DNA of 39,931 nt from an uncultured Saprospiraceae bacterium (lineage in GTDB: Bacteria > Bacteroidota > Bacteroidia > Chitinophagales > Saprospiraceae). A program made the translations under genes and the position numbers. Location of the stretch: assembly GCA_937959375.1 (NCBI GenBank), contig CALGLS010000144.1, positions 1-39,931 of the forward strand, read 5' to 3'. Below the pieces are notes generated by a model, which saw nothing but the letters and a program-made list of their open reading frames with translations, did not search any database and was not told where the DNA came from. Below are positions 29,955 to 39,584 of the stretch, piece by piece. The first letter of the stretch is position 1; each line of letters starts with the position of its first letter.

Positions 29955-30084
29955 TTGTGGTTTATAATCTCAGGAAAGCTTGTGATTTTGTGTTTTGTTG
30001 GAGTAAATGTACAAATTTTGTGTAGAACAATAGGAATTGATGGATCTTCTCATTTTGAAATCATTTTTGGTCTCTTCAACAACT

Positions 30085-31218
30085 TCATTCTTTTGAGCAC
30101 AAATCTGTAAATGTCTGATCATATAATAAGGCCTGTGTTTCCCAATCGTATTTAGCAACATGAGTTTGCAAATAATTAGAACTGCGAACCTGATTAATTT
30201 TTAAAACCGCTGATTTAAGTCGACTATAAAACTCAGTATCTGTTTCATAAAAATACGTATCATGTAACTCACTAGGAATATGCTCTGGATAAGCTAACCG
30301 ATTAGGTAACAAAAGGGAACAACCACAATAGATAGCTTCAACAACAGAACCACCAAAAAAATCTTGAATTCCTGTTACTGGCAACAAGTCTGCTTGATAT
30401 AATAGCTCTTGATATTTATTCTTACTTTCAGTAAAACCAAAATGAATAATCTCTTCTCTCAATTTTTCTTTCGCTTTCGCAAAAACTGCTGGTGCCTTAT
30501 GAAAAGATTCACCCAGTACAATTAATTTGAAAGCAACACTCTCCTCTTTTAATCGAAACAAAGATTCAAAAAATAAATCAGGTTGCTTATCATATTCCCA
30601 ACGGTGATTCCACAAAATTGTAACAGCATTGTTGTCAGTATCTATATTAAGTTTTTCCAGATACTCGGTTTGGGTAATTATTTTTTTAAGATCCATACCT
30701 AAGTACAAGACCTGACTTTTATTTTTGATTAATTCAATATTTTCAGACTCATGGAAATCTGGAAACTGATTCAAAAAATTGGGTAAACTATTTACAAAAG
30801 AATCTAAATGATATTGGGAATTAAAAAAAATACGATCCGCAGCAAGAGCAGAAGTATAGTTGATAAATGCGTAATGATTATCTCTTTTTAATTTTACATC
30901 AGGATCAGAAGTTGACCAAGGATAAGTCAATTGATTTTCATGAAAATAAATACCAACAGGAACTCCACTTGTTTTGTTTTTGGTCAAAGCCAAAAAAACA
31001 GATAGATCTAACATATCCGTTGCCAAAATAAAGTCAGCATTAAATGCACTTTGATTATATTGCTTAGCAAGCGAAACAGCTCCACCATGCATACGCCATT
31101 TCCAATGCCTACCCGGCAAAGAAAAGATATCCACATCATGTTGGGAACTCTGTTGATAACCCTCTGCCCAGCGCTGATGACTGCCCGTAAAGAAAGGTTC
31201 TAGTAAGGCGATTTTCAT
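30085..31218 (-). CDS. DUF3524-domain glycosyltransferase (GTDC1/QTMAN-like; putative tRNA-queuosine alpha-mannosyltransferase)
   Basis: N-terminus 'MKIALLEPFFTGSHQRWAEGY...LPGRHWKWRMHGGAVSLA'; 'YFHENQLTYPW'; GT-B C-terminus 'ILWNHRWEYDKQPDLFFESL'. Confidence 0.85.
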   Translation of the reverse strand: MKIALLEPFFTGSHQRWAEGYQQSSQHDVDIFSLPGRHWKWRMHGGAVSLAKQYNQSAFNADFILATDMLDLSVFLALTKNKTSGVPVGIYFHENQLTYPWSTSDPDVKLKRDNHYAFINYTSALAADRIFFNSQYHLDSFVNSLPNFLNQFPDFHESENIELIKNKSQVLYLGMDLKKIITQTEYLEKLNIDTDNNAVTILWNHRWEYDKQPDLFFESLFRLKEESVAFKLIVLGESFHKAPAVFAKAKEKLREEIIHFGFTESKNKYQELLYQADLLPVTGIQDFFGGSVVEAIYCGCSLLLPNRLAYPEHIPSELHDTYFYETDTEFYSRLKSAVLKINQVRSSNYLQTHVAKYDWETQALLYDQTFTDLCSKE

Positions 31219-31320
31219 TTATTGAAATTAGTTCTTTTTTCTAAGTTATTTGAATATTCAAAATGAAAAGTATTTTGTCCAACTTAAGAGTGAAAAAAAA
31301 TCAATTAATTTTTCTAAATC

Positions 31321-31374
31321 ACGCTATCGGAATTCACGTTAGAGGAAAACTTTAGACTTCGGACTTCAGACATT
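31321..31374 (-). repeat. Dispersed heptad-repeat element, copy B
   Basis: Reverse complement has GTCTGAAGTCCGAAGTCTAAAGTTTTCCTCTAACGTGAATTCCGATAGCGTG; shares CCTCTAACGT and the CCGAAGTC heptads with copy A. Confidence 0.6.
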
Positions 31375-31414
31375 TTATACTCAAATTTTAATTTTCATTA
31401 CTTACCTTTACAAA

Positions 31415-32650
31415 ATGACATCCAACATCAATAAGAATAAAAAAGATTCACCCAACCAAAGAGCTTGGCGTCGCTTGTGGAAAAACAAGCCTGCTATATT
31501 TGGTATGGTAGTTATTGGATGTGCCGTTTTGATGGCAATTTTGGGTTACCTTATCTCACCAGATCAAACACCTGATGTAAACGAACAAATTCCTGAAGTA
31601 TCTTTGAAGTCGCCTGGCTTCGAAGTTCAAATACTTGCCATTCATAAAAATAGGAAAATAGAAAAAAGCAATTTCTTTAAAACCATGCTTTTTGGTAAGG
31701 CCAATCCGCACAAATTACTGCCCATCAATAACTATAAATTTGAAGGAGCAAAAATAATAGTTGAACGCTACGAAGGCGATAATTTAGAAACGGGTCAACG
31801 AATCAAAGGAAAAGAAATTACTTATGATCTGGCAGATGTTTATTACCCATTGTCGTTCAAAAATAAAAAGCAAGAAGTAGTAACAGGTCAACTAAACTTT
31901 AACGACATAAACGAAGAAAAAAAAGAAATAGCAATAACTGATTTACAAGCACAAATAAAAAAAGAAAATATCTACTCAAAAACTTTTGTATTAGGAACAG
32001 ATAAATATGGACGCTCTATGTTAAGTCGACTCATTCTTGGAGTTAGAATTTCATTATTAGTAGGACTTATTGCCGTGTTTATTTCATTGACCATTGGTAT
32101 TACTCTAGGATCTATTGCTGGTTACTTCGGTGGTCGAGTTGATGATCTAGTGATGTTGATTATAAATACAGTTTGGTCCATCCCAACCTTATTACTAGTT
32201 TTCGCAATTGTATTAGCCTTAGGTCGAGGAATCGGAATCATATTTTTGGCCGTAGGGTTGACGATGTGGGTAGATGTAGCACGTATTGTTCGTGGGCAAG
32301 TGATTTCATTCAAAGAAATACAATTTGTAGAAGCGGCGCAAAGTATGGGATTTAAATCAGGTAGAATCATATTTCGACACATTTTGCCCAATGTATTAGG
32401 TCCGGTAATGGTCATAGCGGCAACTACTTTCGCAACAGCTATACTAATTGAAGCAGGATTAAGCTATCTTGGCTTTGGAATTCAACCACCAACACCATCA
32501 TGGGGGACCATGTTAAATGAAAATTATGGTTACGCCATCAGTGGAAAACCTTTTCTTGCATTAATCCCTGCTTTCGCAATTATGCTAATGGTTTTAGCTT
32601 TTAATCTGGTTGGGAACGGTTTTCGCGATGCATTAGATGTGAATAATTAA
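31415..32650 (+). CDS. ABC transporter permease (OppC/DppC-like)
   Basis: 'LGTDKYGRSMLSRLILGVRISLLVGLIAV', EAA-like 'EAAQSMGFKSGRIIFRHILPNVLGPVMV', 'LSYLGFGIQPPTPSWGTML'. Confidence 0.93.
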   Translation: MTSNINKNKKDSPNQRAWRRLWKNKPAIFGMVVIGCAVLMAILGYLISPDQTPDVNEQIPEVSLKSPGFEVQILAIHKNRKIEKSNFFKTMLFGKANPHKLLPINNYKFEGAKIIVERYEGDNLETGQRIKGKEITYDLADVYYPLSFKNKKQEVVTGQLNFNDINEEKKEIAITDLQAQIKKENIYSKTFVLGTDKYGRSMLSRLILGVRISLLVGLIAVFISLTIGITLGSIAGYFGGRVDDLVMLIINTVWSIPTLLLVFAIVLALGRGIGIIFLAVGLTMWVDVARIVRGQVISFKEIQFVEAAQSMGFKSGRIIFRHILPNVLGPVMVIAATTFATAILIEAGLSYLGFGIQPPTPSWGTMLNENYGYAISGKPFLALIPAFAIMLMVLAFNLVGNGFRDALDVNN

Positions 32651-32656
32651 ATTGTA

Positions 32657-32718
32657 TAGTCCGAAGACGGAAGTTTCTCGTCTGATGCGAATATACGATT
32701 GAAGGAAACTTCCGTCTC
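32657..32718 (-). repeat. Dispersed heptad-repeat element, copy C
   Basis: AGTCCGAAGACGGAAGTTTC...GAAACTTCCGTC; reverse complement aligns to copy A core GAAG(T/C)TTCC-TC-A-CGTATA-TCGC...GAGAAAC-TCCG. Confidence 0.7.
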
Positions 32719-32750
32719 CAACAAAATTTCCTAAAAACGATAAACAAGAA

Positions 32751-33998
32751 ATGTCTGAATTTTCAAAAATAAAAAAGGATCTCTCAAAGCTCGAAACCAT
32801 GGAGCGGGCACTGCATCTCAAACAACTGCAGATCAATCGTCTATTGACGATCACCCAAGCTATCAATAATAATGTAAAAGCTTCGGGATTGTATGAGATG
32901 TACAATTCTTTTTTAAGTTGGGAAATGGGCGTAAAGAAAATGGCGCTCTATGTGATTGAAGAAGACAAATGGAGTTGTATCTCATCCATAGGTATTGAAG
33001 ATGAATTGGTGCAAATGGATATCAGTGATGTTTTGCCAAAATACCAACGTCTTGGAAATCTGGAAGATGATATAGATCATCCTTTGATCAAGCAATTTGA
33101 TATTGTTATTCCTGTTTTGCACAAAGACAATGCAATTGCTTACACTTTTATCGGTGGCTTCGATAAAGATGATGACATGTATAATAAGGTACAGTTTATC
33201 ACAACGATTACGAATATCATTGCAGTAGCAATCGAAAACAAACGTCTGTTCAAACAACAACTAGAACAAGAAAGACTTCGTCGTGAAATGGAATTGGCAA
33301 GTGATATGCAACATCTTTTGATTCCTTCAACCTTTCCAGTAAGTGACGTTTTTGAATTGGGTTCAATCTACAAACCACATCTTGGAGTGGGAGGAGATTA
33401 TTTTGACTTTATAGAATTCGATGATAATAAATTTGCATTCTGTATTGCAGATATTTCTGGAAAAGGAATTGCCGCAGCATTGTTGATGGCGAACTTTCAG
33501 GCAAACTTTCAAAGTCTTATTCACAAACGTTCTGAATTAGATACTTTTGTAAGAGAACTCAATCAATCACTTTTCAGAATTACAAAAGGCGAAAAGTTTC
33601 TTACCTTTTTTATTGCCGAATTTGATAAGACAAATTATACACTCAAATATGTCAACTCTGGTCATAACCAACCATTAATGTCAATGGGAGGTAAAGTGTA
33701 TCACCTAGATAAAGGGTCTACCATCTTAGGATCATTTATGGAATTACCTGAGGTTGAAATTGGTGAAATCAAAATCGATCAAGAAGCAATCATTGTTACA
33801 TTTACGGATGGTCTCACAGATGTTCAGAATGATGCAGGTGATTTCTTTGATGAAGATATGTTGAAAGAATTTACCTTAGAACATGAACATGACTCTGCAA
33901 CGATCTTTAACCAAAAGTTGATGGAGAAAATAGAAATCTTCAAAGGCGATTTAAACTATCCAGACGATATTGCTGTTCTAACTTGTAAGTTATTTTAG
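32751..33998 (+). CDS. PP2C-type SpoIIE-domain serine phosphatase with N-terminal GAF-like domain
   Basis: 'REMELASDMQHLLIP', 'GVGGDYFDFIEFDDNKFAFCIADISGKGIAAALLMANFQA', 'VTFTDGLTDVQN'. Confidence 0.93.
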   Translation: MSEFSKIKKDLSKLETMERALHLKQLQINRLLTITQAINNNVKASGLYEMYNSFLSWEMGVKKMALYVIEEDKWSCISSIGIEDELVQMDISDVLPKYQRLGNLEDDIDHPLIKQFDIVIPVLHKDNAIAYTFIGGFDKDDDMYNKVQFITTITNIIAVAIENKRLFKQQLEQERLRREMELASDMQHLLIPSTFPVSDVFELGSIYKPHLGVGGDYFDFIEFDDNKFAFCIADISGKGIAAALLMANFQANFQSLIHKRSELDTFVRELNQSLFRITKGEKFLTFFIAEFDKTNYTLKYVNSGHNQPLMSMGGKVYHLDKGSTILGSFMELPEVEIGEIKIDQEAIIVTFTDGLTDVQNDAGDFFDEDMLKEFTLEHEHDSATIFNQKLMEKIEIFKGDLNYPDDIAVLTCKLF

Positions 33999-34263
33999 TG
34001 ATTCGATCAACGTTTACTAGAACCCATCTTAAGAAGTGTTCAAAAGCTAAGGTTTCTCTTTAGGAGTAAGCGTATGTGAATACTAATGAACTGCTTCACT
34101 AAAATAATCCATCAAAAACATCAGTTCATAATGAGAAAGCCTCCATTGGTCTAATTCATTTGTGAAAACAAAGATAAAATATGAATTTAGAGGAATGGAA
34201 ACAATACAATATAAAAGCGAATACGAAGTCGTTGTACTTCAACAAAAGAACCACACACGTCGG

Positions 34264-35070
34264 ATGAAAGATAAAAATGTAGCTGCTATACTCGCCCTAT
34301 TACTTGGATATTTTGGTGTACACCGATTTTATTTGGGTCAGATTGGTTTGGGCTTACTCTACTTTATTCCTGTAGTTGGTTTCGTCCTTTCTATTATTGA
34401 CTTTATTGCTTTTCTTTCAATGGATCAAGATGTATTTGATATCAAATACAACAAGCGATATATGGAAACCACTTATCGTAAACGGAATACAGACTTTGAC
34501 AGAAGAGAACGCAATCGTAGACAAGGTCAACCAGAACGAACAACTCAAGGTAGACCAAATCGTAGTGACCTTAAAAAAGAAAGAGAAGCAGCAGTAAAAA
34601 GACAAAGAGAAGTATATCAACAAAAAGCCGCTAAAAATTTGAACCCATACAAAAAGAGTGGGATAGAAAAGTTTAAAGACTATGACTTTGATGGTGCGAT
34701 TGAAGACTTTGAAAAAGCACTTACGATCAACGATAAAGATCCCTCAGTTCATTTTAACTTAGCTTGTGCTTATTCTTTGACTGAGCAAAAAGGAGAAGCA
34801 TTTTTCCATTTAGACAAAGCAGTAAAACATGGCTTCAAATTGTTTGATAAAATCAAAACGCATGATGCCCTCGCTTATCTTAGAATTCAAGATGAATACG
34901 AAGATTTTGAAAAAAATAACTTCCAACTGGATATAAAAGTAGAACAGGAAGAAACTCCAGCTTTATCAGGAGATCTCCTCGAACAACTTAAAAGACTAGG
35001 TGAATTAAGAGAAAGAGGCTTACTAACCGAAGAAGAATTTTCTAGTCAGAAAAAACGATTACTAAGATAA
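34264..35070 (+). CDS. TM2 domain-containing protein with TPR-like region and C-terminal SHOCT domain
   Basis: TM2 'KDKNVAAILALLLGYFGVHRFYLGQIGLGLLYFI'; TPR 'AIEDFEKALTINDKDPSVHFNLACAYSL'; SHOCT 'LLEQLKRLGELRERGLLTEEEFSSQKKRLL'. ORF opens at 34162 (GTG) but the domain favours ATG at 34264. Confidence 0.85.
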   Translation: MKDKNVAAILALLLGYFGVHRFYLGQIGLGLLYFIPVVGFVLSIIDFIAFLSMDQDVFDIKYNKRYMETTYRKRNTDFDRRERNRRQGQPERTTQGRPNRSDLKKEREAAVKRQREVYQQKAAKNLNPYKKSGIEKFKDYDFDGAIEDFEKALTINDKDPSVHFNLACAYSLTEQKGEAFFHLDKAVKHGFKLFDKIKTHDALAYLRIQDEYEDFEKNNFQLDIKVEQEETPALSGDLLEQLKRLGELRERGLLTEEEFSSQKKRLLR

Positions 35071-35103
35071 ACTGCTATTTCCATATAAAAAACTAAGAAA
35101 AGG

Positions 35104-35138
35104 GCTCCACTACAAACTTGCTTGTAGTGGAGCTTTTT
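35104..35138 (+). terminator. Rho-independent terminator
   Basis: GCTCCACTACAA-ACTTGC-TTGTAGTGGAGC-TTTTT. Confidence 0.92.
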
Positions 35139-35217
35139 ACTTAAAATAACTTCTTAATATATTAATAGTTTTAAATGTCAAATGACTTAACTATCTTGCC
35201 AGCAAAAGATTTATAAA

Positions 35218-35925
35218 ATGAAAAAATTCGATCCTTCAATAATATTCTGGATTTTTGGAGCCATAGTATTTGCTAATATAACTAACCTTCCGTTAATACT
35301 TGTTGGTATTATGGCTATGATGTTTTATAGAGGAACAAGTGCCCAAAGACAACGACAAGGAAAACAGCAACAAAGAGGTGAGCGAACCGATCGCAGATAT
35401 CAAGAGCGACGTGATCGAAGCGGACGAAGACAACAAGCTCCTCCAACACCTGCACCACGCAAACAAAGAAAACCTCGCGCTTCTAGCAAGGCGAACCCGT
35501 ACAAAAACAGTGGTGTCAAGAAATTCAAAGATTACGACTACGAAGGTGCCATCGCTGATTTCGAAAAAGCGCTACAAATCAATGAAGACGATATTTCAGT
35601 ACATTTCAATTTAGCATGTGCTTATTCACTGATGGAAGACAAAAACAAATCGATGTATCACTTGGATAACGCAGTAGCTTTGGGTTTTAAAGATTTTGAA
35701 AAAATAAAAACCCACGATGCTTTGGCCTATTTGAGAATTCAAGATGAATTTGAAGCTTTTCAAGAAAATAACTATCGATTGAGTGGCAACCAAGCTAAGA
35801 AAATGGAAAATCCCGGCCAAAACACTGAGTTATTAGAGCAATTGCAAAAGCTAGCTGAACTTAGACAAAAAGGCTTATTGACCGAAGAAGAATTCGTATT
35901 ACAGAAGAGGAAACTACTAGGATAA
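35218..35925 (+). CDS. TPR-like / SHOCT domain protein, paralog of the upstream TM2 protein
   Basis: 'NPYKNSGVKKFKDYDYEGAIADFEKALQINEDDISVHFNLACAYSLMEDKNKSMYHLDNAV' and 'LLEQLQKLAELRQKGLLTEEEFVLQKRKLLG' mirror the preceding CDS. Confidence 0.85.
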   Translation: MKKFDPSIIFWIFGAIVFANITNLPLILVGIMAMMFYRGTSAQRQRQGKQQQRGERTDRRYQERRDRSGRRQQAPPTPAPRKQRKPRASSKANPYKNSGVKKFKDYDYEGAIADFEKALQINEDDISVHFNLACAYSLMEDKNKSMYHLDNAVALGFKDFEKIKTHDALAYLRIQDEFEAFQENNYRLSGNQAKKMENPGQNTELLEQLQKLAELRQKGLLTEEEFVLQKRKLLG

Positions 35926-36082
35926 TTTTTGGTATAGCGATTGCCTTTTATTAAGCTAATTACTAGTCTATACCTAATTGTCTGCTGCAAGTAAAATCAA
36001 GTATTTATAACAGTTATTTTATCAACAATAGAAACGATTTTTCTCATAAAAGCGTTATAAATAAAAGCAAACATAAATATAC

Positions 36083-36769
36083 ATGCAGCTACAGCAAACA
36101 GAAAATGTCATGATAGCAGAAAACCTTTTATCACAAAGTATTATTCCTCTCAAAACTTCTGATACCGGCGAAGATGCTTTGAGTATTATGAATGACTACT
36201 ACGTCAAACACCTTCCTATTGTCAACAATAGACAATTATTGGGTTTGATTGGTGAAGAAGATATTCTTGATCATGATGTACTAGAAGCTGTTGGGTCTTA
36301 TGACCTATCGCTCAATCGACCTTATGCACAAGCAGGCGATCACGTATACAAAGTACTACATCTAGTAAGTGAATATAAATTGACTGTTATTCCTGTGGTT
36401 GACAAAGAGGACAATTACCTTGGCGTAATTTCACAAGATGACTTATTGCGGTTTTTTGCAAGTATTGGTTCCTTTACAGAACCAGGTAGTATCATTGTTT
36501 TGGAAATGAGCAAAATAGACTACACCCTAGCACAAATCGCTCAAATTGTTGAGTCTGAAAAAGCAGTAGTACTCAGTAGTTTTATCACCTCTGCCCTCGA
36601 TTCTACTCGCATTGATGTAACCATCAAAATCAACAAACCAGAAATCAACAGTATTATCGCTACTTTCGAGCGCTTTGACTATAAAGTAAAGGCATCCTTC
36701 CAAGAGTCAACTTACTTCGATTCACTTAAGGACCGATATAACTTGTTGATGACCTACTTGAACGTCTAA
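36083..36769 (+). CDS. CBS domain-containing protein
   Basis: Paired CBS motifs 'HLPIVNNRQLLGLIGEEDIL' and 'VIPVVDKEDNYLGVISQDDLLRFF'. Confidence 0.92.
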   Translation: MQLQQTENVMIAENLLSQSIIPLKTSDTGEDALSIMNDYYVKHLPIVNNRQLLGLIGEEDILDHDVLEAVGSYDLSLNRPYAQAGDHVYKVLHLVSEYKLTVIPVVDKEDNYLGVISQDDLLRFFASIGSFTEPGSIIVLEMSKIDYTLAQIAQIVESEKAVVLSSFITSALDSTRIDVTIKINKPEINSIIATFERFDYKVKASFQESTYFDSLKDRYNLLMTYLNV

Positions 36770-36906
36770 GTGAACAACTTACGTTAAAACTTATCTGATC
36801 CTTATGTCTTATATGGTTCAAAAAAGTATTCTAGGTCAAAGTAAAAGGTATCATTGCCACAGAGATTGACTTTTCAAACACAATTCAATCATTTATCTCA
36901 ATACGA

Positions 36907-36960
36907 ATTAAGTATTTACTTAATCAATGTATTAACTTCGGCTTTTTCACTTAATTAAGT
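36907..36960. promoter_or_regulatory. Repeated ATTAAGT/ACTTAAT half-sites upstream of the BamA-like gene
   Basis: ATTAAGTA-TT-TACTTAAT (36907-36924) and ACTTAATTAAGT (36949-36960). Confidence 0.55.
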
Positions 36961-36963
36961 CGA

Positions 36964-38370
36964 ATGCCAATAAGATATTTCCACTTCTTGATGCTATTCA
37001 TTTTTCTGCCTACCCTAGCTGTGGCGCAGATGGATAGTGTATTGGTACAAAGTATAGAGATAGCAGGAAATAAAAAAACGAAAGATCGCATTATCCTCCG
37101 CGAACTAGATTTCAAAATAGGAGATAAAATAGCCATGACCGAATTGACAGAGCGGATTGAGGCGAACAAAAGAAACATCCTAAACACGGCACTTTTTAGC
37201 ATTGCAGATTTTAATATTAAAGCTTGGGATCAAGCTAATAATGGGATTTCATTTACTATTGATGTTCAGGAAAACTGGTACGTCTACCCCATCGTTGTAA
37301 TGGAATTAGCAGATAGAAATTTCAATGTTTGGTGGCAAGAACAAAAAAGAGATTTCAATCGAATCAATTTTGGAATGGATGCTTACCACATTAATCTGAC
37401 CGGACGAAAAGATCGTCTGAAGCTAGGTTTACTTTTTGGTTACAAACAAAAATATGAACTCGCCTACGAAATTCCATACATCAACAAAGAACAAACAATC
37501 GGATTTAAAGCCTCAACTTTTTATTCTCGTCGCAAAGAAATAGCCTACCAAACAATCGAAAACAAATTGGCTTTTGATCGAAATGATGATGAATTCCAAT
37601 TATATCGTTTTCGTGCAGGTACTACTTTCATTTACCGAAAGGGAATAAAATTTTATCATCGCGCAAAGTTAGAATATCAACAAAATAGTATTTCCGAGAA
37701 GGTAGCCTTTGAACTCAATCCTGATTATTTTCTCAATAATAAGAAAAGACAACAATTGTTTTTTCTACGTTACGAATTCACAATAGACGAAAGAGATGTA
37801 CGACCTTATCCACTAAGTGGTCGTCGCTTTTTAGGGATCATGGAAAAAGAAGGTTTGGGGATTTTTAAGGATAGAAATGGACTAGCGTTTTCATTACAAC
37901 TGGAACAATATTTTAAGTTGAATAAGAAATTTAGTTTTGGAGCTAAAGTAAAAGGAAAGACCCAAGTACTCCGAAAAAAACAAGCTTACACCAATTATTA
38001 TGCACTTGGCTACATATCCGATTATCTACGCGGTTATGAGTTATATGTAGTAGATGGATTAGATTACGGTTATTTGCAAACAACTCTGCGCTATGAGTTG
38101 TTTAACTTTGAATGGAACTGGGGAAAGGCAATGCCCATCAAGCAATTTAAAAAAATGCCCGCCAAGATATATCTCATATTTTACAACGATACGGGCTATG
38201 TACACGACAATCAATACGCTGCGACCAATCCACTTGGAAACGAATGGATGTATGGAAGTGGTATCGGCTTAGATTTTGTTGTATATTACGACAAGATTTT
38301 ACAGTTTCAGTTTAGTCGAAATCACCTAAACGAGTACGGTTTATTCATCCACAATCAGATATTTTTCTAA
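36964..38370 (+). CDS. BamA/TamA-like outer membrane protein with POTRA-type N-terminus
   Basis: Signal peptide; POTRA-like 'VQSIEIAGNKKTKDRIILRELDFKIGD'; beta-barrel-like C-terminus 'YGSGIGLDFVVYYDKILQFQFSRN'. Confidence 0.87.
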   Translation: MPIRYFHFLMLFIFLPTLAVAQMDSVLVQSIEIAGNKKTKDRIILRELDFKIGDKIAMTELTERIEANKRNILNTALFSIADFNIKAWDQANNGISFTIDVQENWYVYPIVVMELADRNFNVWWQEQKRDFNRINFGMDAYHINLTGRKDRLKLGLLFGYKQKYELAYEIPYINKEQTIGFKASTFYSRRKEIAYQTIENKLAFDRNDDEFQLYRFRAGTTFIYRKGIKFYHRAKLEYQQNSISEKVAFELNPDYFLNNKKRQQLFFLRYEFTIDERDVRPYPLSGRRFLGIMEKEGLGIFKDRNGLAFSLQLEQYFKLNKKFSFGAKVKGKTQVLRKKQAYTNYYALGYISDYLRGYELYVVDGLDYGYLQTTLRYELFNFEWNWGKAMPIKQFKKMPAKIYLIFYNDTGYVHDNQYAATNPLGNEWMYGSGIGLDFVVYYDKILQFQFSRNHLNEYGLFIHNQIFF

Positions 38371-39251
38371 TGCAGGTAGTAGTTTATAGTAAGCAGGCAA
38401 AGGACGCAGATCTTCCAGTTATCCAAAGGCTTTTTGATGCCTTGCACGATAACGAATTTACTACCTATGTATTCACTCCTTTTATTGAACAATTGAAAGA
38501 CAAAATTACCTTCAAAAATCCAGTTGGGAAATTTGAAGGTTATCTAGATTTCAAAACTAGAAAGATCGACTATATGATCACTCTAGGAGGAGATGGAACC
38601 ATTCTTAGTGCCACAACTTTGATTCGGGATAGTGGGGTTCCCATTCTGGGTATTAATTTAGGAAGATTAGGTTTTTTAGCTAACGTAGAAAAAGGAGTGA
38701 TAGAATCAGCAATCCGCCAAGTTAAACGAGGTATGTTTTCTTACGAAGAAAGAAGAATGCTTTATCTAGAATCTAACGTTCCTCTTTTTGGCGAATGCAA
38801 ATTTGCACTCAACGATTTTACCATTCTGAAGCGTGATACCTCTTCGATGATTACGATTCACACTTACATAAATGGTGCTTATCTTAATTCTTACTGGGCA
38901 GATGGAATCATTGTAGCAACACCAACAGGCTCTACGGGATATTCCCTGAGTTGTGGTGGTCCCATCGTCTTTCCAAACTCCGGTAATTTCATTATCACAC
39001 CCGTTGCACCGCACAATCTAAATATTCGTCCCATCGTCATCTCCGACGATTCCGTTATTTCTTTTGAGGTAGTCGGTCGAGCCGAAAACTTTTTATGTAC
39101 ACTCGATTCACGTTTTGAGACCATCACTTCGCTGCATCAATTGGCAGTTAGAAAATGTGATTTCCCGATCCGCTTGATGCGCTTAAACGATCAAAGTTTT
39201 ATGAATACGATTCGAGAGAAATTGACTTGGGGGATTGATACTCGGAATTAG
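38370..39251 (+). CDS. nadK: NAD kinase
   Basis: 'MITLGGDGTILSATTLI', 'LGINLGRLGFLANV', 'DGIIVATPTGSTGYSLSCGGPIV'; start overlaps preceding stop (TAATG). Confidence 0.97.
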   Translation: MQVVVYSKQAKDADLPVIQRLFDALHDNEFTTYVFTPFIEQLKDKITFKNPVGKFEGYLDFKTRKIDYMITLGGDGTILSATTLIRDSGVPILGINLGRLGFLANVEKGVIESAIRQVKRGMFSYEERRMLYLESNVPLFGECKFALNDFTILKRDTSSMITIHTYINGAYLNSYWADGIIVATPTGSTGYSLSCGGPIVFPNSGNFIITPVAPHNLNIRPIVISDDSVISFEVVGRAENFLCTLDSRFETITSLHQLAVRKCDFPIRLMRLNDQSFMNTIREKLTWGIDTRN

Positions 39252-39483
39252 AGCATCTGTTTTAAATAACTCCATAATTTAGGTCTAGTATTACTATACT
39301 GAAATAATAATTCAATAATTAAAACGAAAAGCGCCCCCACACAATAAATACCTGTTAACATCTCGTTAAAATAAAGCAGTCTAAGAACAAGCCTAAGCCG
39401 CAAACGTTAATACTGCATCACCTTCCTCAAGGTACTATTCTACTTCAAGCTCACTAGTAATTTTAAAAAAATCAGGAAACTGA

Positions 39484-39551
39484 CAAAGGATATATTCCTT
39501 TGCCTTGATTCCTTGTTATCTGAATTGTAAATTGTCTTTATACATTTACAA
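39484..39551 (+). promoter_or_regulatory. Two inverted repeats upstream of htrA
   Basis: CAAAGGA-N5-TCCTTTG (39484-39502) and TTGTAAA-N13-TTTACAA (39525-39551). Confidence 0.45.
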
Positions 39552-39584
39552 ACGAATTATCTAACAAAACTAAAATTTAGGACC

